A stretch of DNA of 64,000 nucleotides from positions 81,688 to 145,687 of the forward strand of contig NZ_BMSX01000026.1 in assembly GCF_014649375.1 (NCBI RefSeq). The letters are read 5' to 3'. Of this stretch, positions 16,859 to 25,182 are shown piece after piece. Origin of the DNA: Streptomyces aurantiogriseus (lineage in GTDB: Bacteria; Actinomycetota; Actinomycetes; Streptomycetales; Streptomycetaceae). How positions within the stretch are numbered: the first letter of the stretch is position 1; each line of letters begins with the position of its first letter. The translations under genes were made by a program, and so were the position numbers. Under the pieces are notes generated by a model. It saw nothing but the letters and a program-made list of their open reading frames with translations, did not search any database and was not told the origin of the DNA.

Positions 16859-17943
16859 CCGGGGCGCCGGGCGGGGCGGGCGGGCCGGAACCGGGAGCCG
16901 GTGAGCCCGGGGCCGGACGTCCGCGGAGCGGGGCGTTGCTGGTCGTCGGCGACGTCGTGACGGACGTCGTCGCGCGGCATCGGGGGCCGCTGGCCTCGGG
17001 GACGGACACGGCCGCCGTGATCCGGACCCTGCCGGGCGGGGCGGGCGCCAACGTGGCGTGCTGGGCGGCGCATTGGGGGTGTGCGGACGTACGGCTGCTC
17101 GGTCGGGTGGGTGCGGACGCCGTGGCCTGGCACGAACGGGCGCTGATCGGCAGCGGGGTGCGGCCCCGGCTCGTCGTCGATCCCGAGGCGTCGACCGGGA
17201 CGGTGATCTGCCTGGTCGACACCGGGGCGGCAGCCGAACGGACGTTCCTCACGGACAGCGGTGCCTCCCTGCGGCTCGATCCCGGCGACTGGTCGGATGC
17301 CCTGCTCGACGGGGTGGACCGGCTGCACCTGTCGGGTTACCTGTTGTTCTCCGCGTCCGGACGCGCGCTGGTGCAGACGGCGTTGACGTCGGCACGCGCG
17401 CGCGGGGTGCCGGTGAGCCTTGACCCGGCGTCGGCGGGATTCCTGGTGGAGTTGGGCGTGGACCGGTTCCTGACGCTCGTCGAAGGGCTGGACGTGCTCC
17501 TGCCCAGTCGTGACGAGGCACGTCTGTTGACCGGGTTTCCCGACGGGGCGGACGCGGCGGCCGAACTGAGCCGCCGCATCCCGCTGGTGGTGGCCAAGCA
17601 GGGGGCGGACGGTGCGCTGGTGGCCCGGAACGGCGCCGTGATCGCCCGGGTCCCTGCCGTCCCCGCGACACCCCGGGACACCACCGGCGCCGGGGACGCC
17701 TTCACGGGCGCGTTCCTCGCCGCCCTCCTGGCGGGCGCCGAGCCCGGGGGCGCGGCGGCCGAGGGGTGCAGGGCGGGCGCGCGGGCGGTGGAACGGGTGG
17801 GTGGGAGGCCGCCCACGCCCGGAGACGACACGGCGTCGGCCGTGGCCCCCTCCCCGTCGGCCGAGGGCGTCGCAGCGCCGGTGGCAGGGTCAGTGACGGC
17901 TGACGGCACGACATCGGCGGTGGGCAGGGCCCACGCCGGCTGA
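16855..17943 (+). CDS. psuK: PfkB-family kinase, probable pseudouridine kinase
   Basis: 362 aa. The ribokinase/PfkB signatures are the N-terminal substrate loop LPGGAGANVACWAAHWG and the C-terminal signature DTTGAGDAFTGAFLAALLAG with the catalytic Asp. By context it phosphorylates pseudouridine to feed PsuG. The first 20 or so residues are Gly/Pro-rich and the last 40 or so are low-complexity, beyond the conserved domain. The start is the GTG at 16855, whose TG forms the psuG stop TGA; there is no strong ribosome binding site, consistent with coupling. A ribokinase acting on another nucleoside is the main alternative. Confidence 0.88.
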   Translation: MTGAPGGAGGPEPGAGEPGAGRPRSGALLVVGDVVTDVVARHRGPLASGTDTAAVIRTLPGGAGANVACWAAHWGCADVRLLGRVGADAVAWHERALIGSGVRPRLVVDPEASTGTVICLVDTGAAAERTFLTDSGASLRLDPGDWSDALLDGVDRLHLSGYLLFSASGRALVQTALTSARARGVPVSLDPASAGFLVELGVDRFLTLVEGLDVLLPSRDEARLLTGFPDGADAAAELSRRIPLVVAKQGADGALVARNGAVIARVPAVPATPRDTTGAGDAFTGAFLAALLAGAEPGGAAAEGCRAGARAVERVGGRPPTPGDDTASAVAPSPSAEGVAAPVAGSVTADGTTSAVGRAHAG

Positions 17944-18298
17944 GGACGTACCGGCCGACGGTGCCACAGCCCCGGCAGCCAAGAAGGATCGCGGCTGCAG
18001 CGACACGTCCCACACCGGGCGACCGCGCCGCACCGACGGCGGGCAGCCCCACGCCCACCGAAGACATCACGCCGCTGGTGCCACAGCCCACACGGCCGAG
18101 AGCGAGAGGTCCGACACCGGGCGACGGCGCCACACTCACGGCCCCACACTGACTGTGGGCGCACACCCTCCCGTCAGGGAGCGTCACGCCCCCGCGATAC
18201 CGCCGACGGCAGATGCCGGTGCCGTACAGGCCCGACGAGCGCGCTGCGCGTCACGTCCCGGCCCTCGTCGCACGGTGGTTGAGCAGAGGCAGCCGTCC
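17944..18298. repeat. Intergenic region with long imperfect direct repeat
   Basis: The 355 bp between the convergent psuK and methyltransferase genes hold no recognisable gene. Two imperfect copies of a unit of about 102-117 bp are visible. GTGCCACAGCCC recurs at 17961 and 18078, and ACACCGGGCGAC at 18012 and 18114, with similar sequence between. Every frame of the minus strand is open but low-complexity, so I do not call a protein. Confidence 0.55.
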
Positions 18299-19093
18299 CT
18301 ACCCCTTTCGCCCCCATGCCGAGATCATCGGTGCCGTCGCCAGGTCCATGCTGCCCGAGGCGATGTTGGCGAGGTGGCGGTCGATGTCCTCGTCGGTGGC
18401 CAGACCGGCGGTGACGAGGTCGGCGCGGATCTGGCGGACCGTTGCGGACTCGAGGGCGGCGCAGGCGGGCGAGGTGACGGGGAAGTAGGCGTCGGCCTCG
18501 ACGCGGCGCAGGCCGGCCTCGCGGAGCAGGCGCGGGAGTGTGCGGGCGTAGGAGAGGTCGGCGCCCCGGTCGGCGAGGAGGTGGCGGAAGCCGTGCCGGA
18601 GCCGGTTCGCCAGTTGCTGTTCGGGGCCGTGCTCGTCGGGGCAGAGCAGGGGCTGCAGGGCGGGGTCCGCGTCCTCGACGAGGAGGCGGCCGTCGGCGCG
18701 CAGGGCCTTGATCATCGACCGCAACGCCCGCTCCCGGTCCGGCACATGGACCAGGACGAGCCGGGCGTGCACCAGGTCGAAGCCCTCCCCCGGCGGCGCC
18801 TCGGCGCCGACGTCGTGCACGCGCACCTCGACCGGTGGACGGGCGGCCGGGGTCAGCCGCGAGGTGTCGATGTCGGTCGCGACGACCTTGCCGGTCGGCC
18901 CGACCTTCTTCGCCAGCCAGGACACCACGGAGGTGCCGCCCGCACCGACCTCCCAGCAGCGCCAGCCGGGTCCGACGCCGAGGCGCTCGAGGTGCCGGAA
19001 CGTCGTGGGGTCGAAGAGGGTGGCGAGAGCGTCGAGGCGTTCTCCCGCCTCGGTCCGCCGATTGTCGAGGAGATACCCGTCAGTTCGCGTCAT
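18299..19093 (-). CDS. Class I SAM-dependent methyltransferase
   Basis: 264 aa. Motif I is WEVGAGGTSVVSWLA (SAM-binding glycine loop), followed by VVATDIDTSRL (acidic residue for the ribose), VRVHDVGAE and FDLVHARLVLVHVPDRERAL (motif IV region). The central GRLLVEDADPALQPL is the post-motif segment typical of small-molecule methyltransferases. No membrane or secretion signal. The substrate is unknown. ATG 19093 gives the family-type start MTRTDGYLLDNRRTEAGERL; the frame upstream is Pro-rich noise. Convergent with psuK. Confidence 0.88.
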   Translation of the reverse strand: MTRTDGYLLDNRRTEAGERLDALATLFDPTTFRHLERLGVGPGWRCWEVGAGGTSVVSWLAKKVGPTGKVVATDIDTSRLTPAARPPVEVRVHDVGAEAPPGEGFDLVHARLVLVHVPDRERALRSMIKALRADGRLLVEDADPALQPLLCPDEHGPEQQLANRLRHGFRHLLADRGADLSYARTLPRLLREAGLRRVEADAYFPVTSPACAALESATVRQIRADLVTAGLATDEDIDRHLANIASGSMDLATAPMISAWGRKG

Positions 19094-19382
19094 GCGGCGA
19101 TCATCCCAGTTGTCCCGGTTCTCCGAGGCGGTCGACGCGGCCGGTGTGCCCTGGCCGGAGATGGTCGACGCGGGGGCGGAAAGGGGCGAAAAGGGACGGG
19201 GCGGAAGTGGGGCAGGGATGGGAATCCGTGTCGCGGGCAGACCCACATCAGGCCGTCCACAGGCGGGAACAAAGCGGAACATCCCCTTTCCACAGGCTTA
19301 CCCACGGCCTGCACAAGCCTGGCAGACTGGCGCGCCAGGGCGCAGAAACGCGCCACGGGGAGATCCACACGAGGAGATCCAG

Positions 19383-20510
19383 ATGACCATGGCAGGGAAT
19401 CTGCGGAAGGTCACCGGCCTGGGCACGGTCGGCGGCCTGCGGAAGATGGCACGGCTGGCCCGGCGGCGCGCCCGGGTCGACCTGAGCCACCCTGCCCGCT
19501 CCCCGCTGGGCTCCTCGGTGGTGAACTGCGTGACGTACCAGGACGGCGCCCGGGCCCCGGTCGGCGGTGACCTCGTCGACACGGTGGAGCGGGTGCGCAA
19601 GAGCGGCCACGGCTTCGTGTGGCTGGGGCTCCACGAGCCGACGAACGACGAGTTCGCGGGCATCGCCGAGCTCTTCGACCTGCATCCACTGGCGGTCGAG
19701 GACGCGGTCGAGGCCCATCAGCGCCCGAAGGTGGAGCGGTACGGCGAAACGCTGTTCGCGGTGTTCAAGACGGTCTGCTACGTCGAGCACGAGCAGCTCA
19801 CGGCGACGAGCGAGGTGGTCAACACCGGCGAGATCATGGTGTTCGTCGGCCAGGACTTCGTCATCACGGTGCGGCACGGGCGGCACGGCTCGCTGGGCCC
19901 TCTGCGGGAGGAGCTGGAGTCCGACCCCCACCAGCTCACCAAGGGGCCGTCCGCTGTGCTGCACGCGATCGCGGACCACGTGGTCGACGAATACCTCAAC
20001 GTCATCGACGCCGTGCAGGCGGACATCGACCAGGTCGAGATGGACGTCTTCGCCCAGACCGGCGCGCGGGCCGACCCCGGTCGCATCTACCAGCTCAAGC
20101 GTGAGCTACTGGAACTGAAGCGGGCGGTCGTGCCGCTCGGCCGGCCCCTGCTGGAGCTCGCCGACCGGCCGATGCGGGTGGTCGACCCGGAGATACAGGC
20201 CTACTTCCGGGACGTCTCCGACCATCTGATGCGGGCCACGGAGCAGATCGCCGCGTTCGACGAACTGCTCAACTCGATCCTGCAGGCGCACCTCGCGCAG
20301 GTCACGGTCGCGCAGAACGAGGACATGCGGAAGATCACCGCCTGGGCCGCGATCATCGCCGTGCCGACGATGGTCTGCGGGGTGTACGGAATGAACTTCG
20401 ACCACATGCCGGAGCTGCACTGGAGGTACGGCTACGGCATGGTCATCGCGGTGATATCCGTCGCCTGCGTGGTGCTCCACCGGGGCTTCCGGCGCAACGG
20501 CTGGCTCTGA
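19383..20510 (+). CDS. corA: CorA-family divalent metal transporter
   Basis: 375 aa. A large cytoplasmic N-terminal funnel with EDAVEAHQRPKVERYGETLFAVF, typical of CorA, is followed by a long helix and two C-terminal membrane segments. The universal pore motif YGMNF follows TM1 (MVCGVYGMNFDHMPEL), and the basic C-terminus is RRNGWL. CorA proteins carry Mg2+ (also Co2+ and Ni2+) into the cell as pentamers. GAGGAG precedes the ATG at 19383. In the 289 bp upstream (19094-19382) there is an inverted repeat CAGGCTT/AAGCCTG but no recognisable Mg2+ riboswitch. Stop lies nine bases from that of the convergent CBS gene. Confidence 0.92.
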   Translation: MTMAGNLRKVTGLGTVGGLRKMARLARRRARVDLSHPARSPLGSSVVNCVTYQDGARAPVGGDLVDTVERVRKSGHGFVWLGLHEPTNDEFAGIAELFDLHPLAVEDAVEAHQRPKVERYGETLFAVFKTVCYVEHEQLTATSEVVNTGEIMVFVGQDFVITVRHGRHGSLGPLREELESDPHQLTKGPSAVLHAIADHVVDEYLNVIDAVQADIDQVEMDVFAQTGARADPGRIYQLKRELLELKRAVVPLGRPLLELADRPMRVVDPEIQAYFRDVSDHLMRATEQIAAFDELLNSILQAHLAQVTVAQNEDMRKITAWAAIIAVPTMVCGVYGMNFDHMPELHWRYGYGMVIAVISVACVVLHRGFRRNGWL

Positions 20511-20519
20511 GCGCCGGCG

Positions 20520-20954
20520 TCAGCGCCGGGGGCTGCCGGTCCTGGCGTAGACGCTCTCCGCCCAGTGCGCCATCTGATCCTCGGTCAGGTTCTGGGCGAG
20601 GTCGGCCTCGCTGATCATGCCCACCAGGCGCTTGTTCTCGATCACCGGCAACCGGCGGATCTGGTGCTCCTGCATCTCCTGGATCACCTCGCTGACGTCG
20701 GCTCCGGCATCGATCCAGCGCGGTGTGCCCTGGGCCATCTGACCGGCGGTGACCTTGGAGGGGTCGTGGCCCATGGCCACGCAGCCCACGACGATGTCCC
20801 GGTCGGTGAGGATGCCGCAGAGCCGCTCGTTCTCGTCGCTGATGGGCAGCGCTCCGACGTTGAGCTCGCGCATCAGCTGGGCGGCGCGGTCGAGGGTCTC
20901 GTGAGCGGGGATCCACTGGGCGCCCCGGTGCATGATCTCTCCGGCAGTGGTCAT
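20520..20954 (-). CDS. CBS-domain pair protein (Hrp1-like)
   Basis: 144 aa composed almost only of two CBS motifs. The first covers about residues 8-60 (GALPISDENERLCGILTDRDIV) and the second about 75-128 (IRRLPVIENKRLVGMISEADLA). CBS pairs bind adenine nucleotides and regulate partner proteins; free-standing pairs like this resemble mycobacterial Hrp1, but the ligand is unknown here. GGAGG precedes the ATG at 20954 with six bases spacing. It is convergent with corA, without room for a terminator. Confidence 0.9.
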   Translation of the reverse strand: MTTAGEIMHRGAQWIPAHETLDRAAQLMRELNVGALPISDENERLCGILTDRDIVVGCVAMGHDPSKVTAGQMAQGTPRWIDAGADVSEVIQEMQEHQIRRLPVIENKRLVGMISEADLAQNLTEDQMAHWAESVYARTGSPRR

Positions 20955-21144
20955 GGTATACCTCCCGATGCCGGACGGCCGGCGCGACGCGGAACGCGCC
21001 ACTGTCCCGGCGCCCTGCGTGTGGCATGTACCGACCCTTCATTCTCGCCGGGCTGATCGGCGGGTGCACCTTCAGCGGCGGCCTTCGCGGGAGCCGCGCC
21101 CTCACTCCGAGAGTCACGCCGAGAATCACGCCGAGAACCGCACC

Positions 21145-21786
21145 TCAGCCGTTCCACGCCGGATGCCGTGGGTCGTCCGCGCGGACGAGGACGTCGGCGG
21201 TGGCCGCCGGGTCCGTCTCCTGGGCGTACCGCTCGAAGGCGGGCAGCGTCCAGTTGTCGGCTTCCGGGGTGCGGCGGCGCAGGGCGGCCGGGGAGAGGGA
21301 GACGTGGACGGTGAGGTCGAAGGGGAACCAGTGGCGCAGCAGGAGGGGGCCGTGCAGCAACAGACAGCCACCGGGCGGGAGTTGGACGTAGGAGCTGCGG
21401 GTGGCGCGGTCGGTGACGGGATCCCGGAGGTCGGGCAGGATCCGGCCGTCACCGCCGGGTTCGAGCGGGCCGAACACCTCGCGCCACAGGGCGCCGGTGT
21501 CGAACCAGCCGTCGTAGTAGGCCTCCACGTCGTGGCGGCCGTGCTCCAGGCGGAGGGAGGCGGGGCGCAGGAAGCCGTGGGTGTCGACGACGCGGGAGGG
21601 GCGGCCGCGGGTGCGCAGCGCTTCGGCGACGCGTTCGGCGAGGTCGCCGGGGTGGGCCGCCGGGGCGCCGTCGAAGGCGACGCGCGGCCAGGGGCTGCCG
21701 TCGTCCGGCTTCAGGTCGAGCAGCCGGTCCGCGAGGAGGTCGCCGAGCCGTTCCCAGGTGATCGCTTCGAGTCGCACAGGGCCCAT
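21145..21786 (-). CDS. Uridine-kinase-like protein lacking a P-loop
   Basis: 213 aa. The order of elements resembles the uridine kinase/phosphoribulokinase-type P-loop fold. A first strand (PRVAFDGAP), a DTHGFLRPASLR region (Asp following the second strand), YYDGWFDT (tyrosine-rich substrate loop) and GGCLLLHGPLLLRHWFPFDL (later core strand) can be followed. Proteins like this are commonly annotated as uridine kinase. The expected GxxGxGKS/T is replaced by DGAPAAHPGDLA, so the phosphate-binding Lys is missing and kinase activity is doubtful. The ATG at 21786 is supported by the conserved N-terminus. About 190 bp to the CBS gene hold no further gene. Confidence 0.65.
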   Translation of the reverse strand: MGPVRLEAITWERLGDLLADRLLDLKPDDGSPWPRVAFDGAPAAHPGDLAERVAEALRTRGRPSRVVDTHGFLRPASLRLEHGRHDVEAYYDGWFDTGALWREVFGPLEPGGDGRILPDLRDPVTDRATRSSYVQLPPGGCLLLHGPLLLRHWFPFDLTVHVSLSPAALRRRTPEADNWTLPAFERYAQETDPAATADVLVRADDPRHPAWNG

Positions 21787-22001
21787 GATGCGTCAGGTTC
21801 CGGGCCGGATGCGTCGTGCTCGTGGGCTCGGCGGGCGGCGAGCAACTGCGGGAGGTGGGTCTCGCTCCAGGCACGGGCGCATCGAGAAAGGGGATCAGAG
21901 TGCGGCCGAGAGGGGTGAGGGCCACGCCGGAGAGACAGAAGGACACTCGGACGGGAGGACGATCAGGTGGTGCCGGGCTCATCAGCGGGAATGACGCCCG
22001 T

Positions 22002-22706
22002 ATGCCGGCCCTCGCAACTCCCCCGTCCCCTACCGGGCTTGTCGTCGTCCAGCCGCTGCGGCGGCGCCACTGCGCCGAGTGCCGGCGTGGACCGCAGCCG
22101 ATGGTGGTCCTGGAGGACGGCGCGCCACGCTGCCTCGACTGTGCCGACCTGGGCCATCTGGTGTTCCTGCCACGCGGCGACACAGCGCTGACGCGCAGGT
22201 CACGGGAGGAGAGCACGCTGTCGGCGGTGGTCCTCCGGTTCAACCGGCGCAAGGGGCGCTACGAGCGGCAGGGAGTCCTCGTCGAGGAGGCCGGGCTGGC
22301 CCGGGCCGAGGCGCGGTGCCTGGCGGACGCCGAGGCGAGGCGGCGGCGCCGGGCTCGGGACGCGCGGCGCCGGGCGGCGCAGGACACGCGGTTCACGGAG
22401 GCCTTCGCGGCGGAGATCCTGCGCCTGCTTCCCTGCTGCCCGCCGGACCGGGCCCGTGCGATCGCCGCGCACGCGTCGGTGCGGGGCAGCGGGCGGGTGG
22501 GGCGCAGCGCCGCCGGACGGGCGTTGTCCGAGGTGGCGGTCGTCTCCGCGGTCGTGGCGTCCGTACGGCATCTGGACACGCCGTACGACCGGTTGCTGAT
22601 GAGCGGGGTGCCCCGGCACGAGGCACGGCTGCGGATCGCGGCGGGGGTGGAGAGGTTGCTGCGGGAGTGGGGGTGGAGGGCGGGGCTCGGCTCCGCCGGG
22701 CCGTGA
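22002..22706 (+). CDS. DUF2293-containing protein with zinc-ribbon-like start
   Basis: 234 aa. The N-terminal part has two CxxC pairs (HCAECRRG and PRCLDCADLGHLVFLPRGD) that could bind zinc. An Arg/Ala-rich helical middle (RARDARRRAAQDTRF) is followed by the DUF2293 core. In that core CCPPDRARAIAAHA and then RSAAGRALSEVAVVSAVVA and VRHLDTPYDRLLMSGVPRHEAR are the recurring elements. Function unknown in the family. The ATG at 22002 fits the start of the conserved part. Divergent from the kinase-like gene, with about 215 bp between. Confidence 0.8.
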   Translation: MPALATPPSPTGLVVVQPLRRRHCAECRRGPQPMVVLEDGAPRCLDCADLGHLVFLPRGDTALTRRSREESTLSAVVLRFNRRKGRYERQGVLVEEAGLARAEARCLADAEARRRRRARDARRRAAQDTRFTEAFAAEILRLLPCCPPDRARAIAAHASVRGSGRVGRSAAGRALSEVAVVSAVVASVRHLDTPYDRLLMSGVPRHEARLRIAAGVERLLREWGWRAGLGSAGP

Positions 22707-22738
22707 GGCGCCGGGCCTCCCGGGGGACCCTCTCAAAG

Positions 22739-22949
22739 TTCCCGCACGGCCCCGTCTGAACGCTCCCGCACGGCCCCGTCTGAACGCTCCCGCACGGCCC
22801 CGTCTGAACGCCCCCGCACGAGGCCCCCTCTGGACGCTCCCGCACGGCCTCCTCTGGACGCCCCCGCACGGCCTCCTCTGGATGCCCCCACACCGCCCCC
22901 TCTGGACGCCCCCGCACGGCCTCCTCTGGACGCTCCCGTATGTTTCCGA
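22739..22949. repeat. 24-bp tandem repeat, about nine units
   Basis: A degenerate minisatellite with unit CGCTCCCGCACGGCCCCGTCTGAA. Two exact units lie at 22761-22784 and 22785-22808. A variant family with CCTCCTCTGGA in place of the second half covers 22809-22930, with one 26-bp unit at 22809. The ends are partial units. It lies between two plus-strand genes, not inside a recognisable protein, and there are no spacers between units, so it is not a CRISPR array. Confidence 0.9.
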
Positions 22950-23048
22950 GGTTCTCGGCGATGGTCACCGTTCACCTGCGGGAATTGACTGGGAGGTGAC
23001 GGACGGTACCGGGCGGGTTCCCGGCTCGACGTGGGAGGTGACGTTGAC

Positions 23049-23528
23049 ATGATCGATGGACCGTACTTCGTGCTGACGGTGCTCGGGATGCTGGGGACCG
23101 GGCTGGTGGCAGGGGTCTTCTACGGGTTCTCGACGTTCGTGATGAAGGGTCTGGCCTCGCTGCCGCCCGCGCAGGGCGTCGCCGCGATGAAGGCGATCAA
23201 CGTGACCGCGGTGACGCCGGCGTTCATGATCGTTTTCGTCGGCTCGGCGGGGGTGTGCGCGGTGCTCGCGGTGGTGACGTTCGTGCTGTGGCCGGGCGAC
23301 GGGAGGGTGGAGTTGCTGCTGGGCAGCGCGCTGTATCTGTTCGGCTCGTTCGGGGTGACCATGATCGCGAACGTGCCTCGCAACAACGCGCTGCTCAAGC
23401 TGGCCCCGGGCACCGCGGAGGCGGCCGCGTACTGGCCGACGTATGTGCGCGAGTGGACGGCGTGGAACCACGTCCGCACGGTCGCCTCGGCCGCGGCCGC
23501 CCTCGCGTACGTCCTCGCTCTCACTTGA
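23049..23528 (+). CDS. DUF1772 (anthrone-oxygenase-like) membrane protein
   Basis: 159 aa with four hydrophobic segments. The family pattern is an N-terminal GTGLVAGVFYGFSTFVMKGL and a central NVTAVTPAFMIVFVGSAGV. After TM3 comes TMIANVPRNNALLKL, then the terminal WNHVRTVASAAAALAYVLAL, which holds the conserved W-N-x-x-R. DUF1772 includes enzymes and proteins of unknown function; I make no catalytic claim. GGGAGGTGAC sits about eight bases before the ATG at 23049. It follows the 24-bp repeat array, and gltD begins about 135 nt downstream. Confidence 0.87.
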   Translation: MIDGPYFVLTVLGMLGTGLVAGVFYGFSTFVMKGLASLPPAQGVAAMKAINVTAVTPAFMIVFVGSAGVCAVLAVVTFVLWPGDGRVELLLGSALYLFGSFGVTMIANVPRNNALLKLAPGTAEAAAYWPTYVREWTAWNHVRTVASAAAALAYVLALT

Positions 23529-23663
23529 CGGCAGGCTCGGTCCCAGCCCGCGAGAAAGCGCTGTCCGACACTCTGCGCACGGGACCGAGGGGACGTATCG
23601 TGGCCGGAAGAGTGCCGCCCGATGACGCACGGCCCGCCGCACGCGTACGCAAGGAACACGGCC

Positions 23664-25151
23664 ATGGCCGACCCCAAGGGATTCATGACCACGCCCCGCC
23701 AGGACTGGCCGCGCCGGCCGGTCGAGGAGCGGGTCCGGGACTGGGACGAGGTGTACGTCCCCGGGGCCCTGCTCCCCATCATCAGCAAGCAGGCCGACCG
23801 CTGCATGGACTGCGGTATCCCCTTCTGTCACGACGCCTGCCCGCTCGGCAACCTGATACCCGAGTGGAACGACCTGGTGTCGCGGGAGGACTGGCGGACG
23901 GCGAGCGACCGGCTGCACGCCACCAACAACTTCCCCGAGTTCACGGGGCGGTTGTGTCCGGCGCCCTGTGAGGCCGGGTGTGTGCTCGCCATCAACCAGC
24001 CGGCCGTCACCATCAAGAACGTCGAGGTCGCCATCGCCGACCGGGCCTGGGAGGAGGGTTTCACGCCGCCCCGGCCGCCGGACCGGCTGTCCGGGCGGAC
24101 GGTCGCGGTGATCGGCTCCGGACCCACCGGTCTGGCCGCGGCGCAGCAGCTGACCCGGGCCGGGCACACGGTCGCCGTGTACGAGAAGGACGACCGGATC
24201 GGCGGTCTGATGCGGTACGGCATCCCCGAGTTCAAGATGGAGAAGCACCATCTGGACCGGCGCATCGAGCAGATGCGGGCGGAGGGGACCAAGTTCCGTA
24301 CGTCGACGCAGGTCGGGCGGGACGTCATGGCCGCCGATCTGCGGGCGCGCTACGACGCCGTGGTGATCGCCACCGGGGCGACCGCGTGGCGGGAACTGCA
24401 CGTTCCGGGCCGCGAGTTGACCGGCATCCATCAGGCGATGGAGTACCTCCCGCTGGCCAACCGGGTGTGCGAGGGGGATCTGGAAACCTCGCCGATGTCC
24501 GCCGCCGGCAAGCACGTCGTGATCGTGGGCGGCGGCGACACCGGCGCGGACTGTCTGGGGACGGCGGTGCGGGAGGGTGCCGCGTCCGTGACCCAGCTGG
24601 ACATCTACGCCCAGCCGGGGGCGGAGCGCGACGAGGACACCGACCCCTGGCCGACGTACCCGAAGATCTACCGGCTGTCGGCGGCGCACGAGGAGGCGCG
24701 CGATCTGGAGTCGGCGCCGGCGGCGGACGCGGACGCGCGGCTGTTCGCGGCGTCCACGCTCCGCTTCACCGGCGACGAGAACGGGCACGTCCGCTCGCTG
24801 CACCTCGTCGAGGTCGACGCGAAACGGCGGCCGGTGGAGGGCACCGGGCGGGCACTTCCGGCCGACCTCGTGCTGCTCGCGCTGGGATTCTCGGGACCCG
24901 ACCGGGAGGACGGGCTCGTCGAGCAGCTGGAGCTGGCGCTGGAGCCGCGCGGCACGATCGCCCGGGACGCGGACTTCGCGACGAACGTCCCCGGCGTGTT
25001 CGCCGCCGGGGACGCGGCACGCGGACAGTCGCTGATCGTGTGGGCGATCGCGGAGGGGCGGGCGGTGGCGGCGGCCGTCGACCGCCATCTGACGGGGAGT
25101 TCGCGGCTGCCGGCGCCGATCGGGCCGTACGACCGGCCCATGCACGTCTGA
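23664..25151 (+). CDS. gltD: Glutamate synthase small subunit (NADPH)
   Basis: 495 aa. Oxidoreductase subunit that passes electrons from NADPH through FAD and Fe-S clusters to the large GltB subunit. The Cys-rich N-terminus (DRCMDCGIPFCHDACPLGN and GRLCPAPCEAGCVL) supplies the [4Fe-4S] ligands. VAVIGSGPTGLAAAQQL is the FAD-binding GxGxxG and VVIVGGGDTGADCLGT the NADPH-binding one; GVFAAGDAARGQSLIVWAI closes the FAD site. All parts are present. AAGGA lies at a normal distance from the ATG. The large subunit gltB, normally adjacent, is not in this window. Confidence 0.93.
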   Translation: MADPKGFMTTPRQDWPRRPVEERVRDWDEVYVPGALLPIISKQADRCMDCGIPFCHDACPLGNLIPEWNDLVSREDWRTASDRLHATNNFPEFTGRLCPAPCEAGCVLAINQPAVTIKNVEVAIADRAWEEGFTPPRPPDRLSGRTVAVIGSGPTGLAAAQQLTRAGHTVAVYEKDDRIGGLMRYGIPEFKMEKHHLDRRIEQMRAEGTKFRTSTQVGRDVMAADLRARYDAVVIATGATAWRELHVPGRELTGIHQAMEYLPLANRVCEGDLETSPMSAAGKHVVIVGGGDTGADCLGTAVREGAASVTQLDIYAQPGAERDEDTDPWPTYPKIYRLSAAHEEARDLESAPAADADARLFAASTLRFTGDENGHVRSLHLVEVDAKRRPVEGTGRALPADLVLLALGFSGPDREDGLVEQLELALEPRGTIARDADFATNVPGVFAAGDAARGQSLIVWAIAEGRAVAAAVDRHLTGSSRLPAPIGPYDRPMHV

Positions 25152-25152
25152 G

Positions 25153-25181
25153 CCGACGGGGTGACCGCGCCCGCCCGTCGG
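25153..25181. terminator. Bidirectional hairpin between convergent genes
   Basis: CCGACGGG (25153-25160) and CCCGTCGG (25174-25181) form an 8-bp perfect stem with a 13-nt loop in the 31 bp between the stops of gltD and the AhpD-like gene. There is no U-tract, as is common in Streptomyces. Confidence 0.6.
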
Positions 25182-25182
25182 G

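Noticed and set aside
22739..22949. CRISPR array
   Set aside because: The units are contiguous 24-bp repeats without spacers and there are no cas genes.
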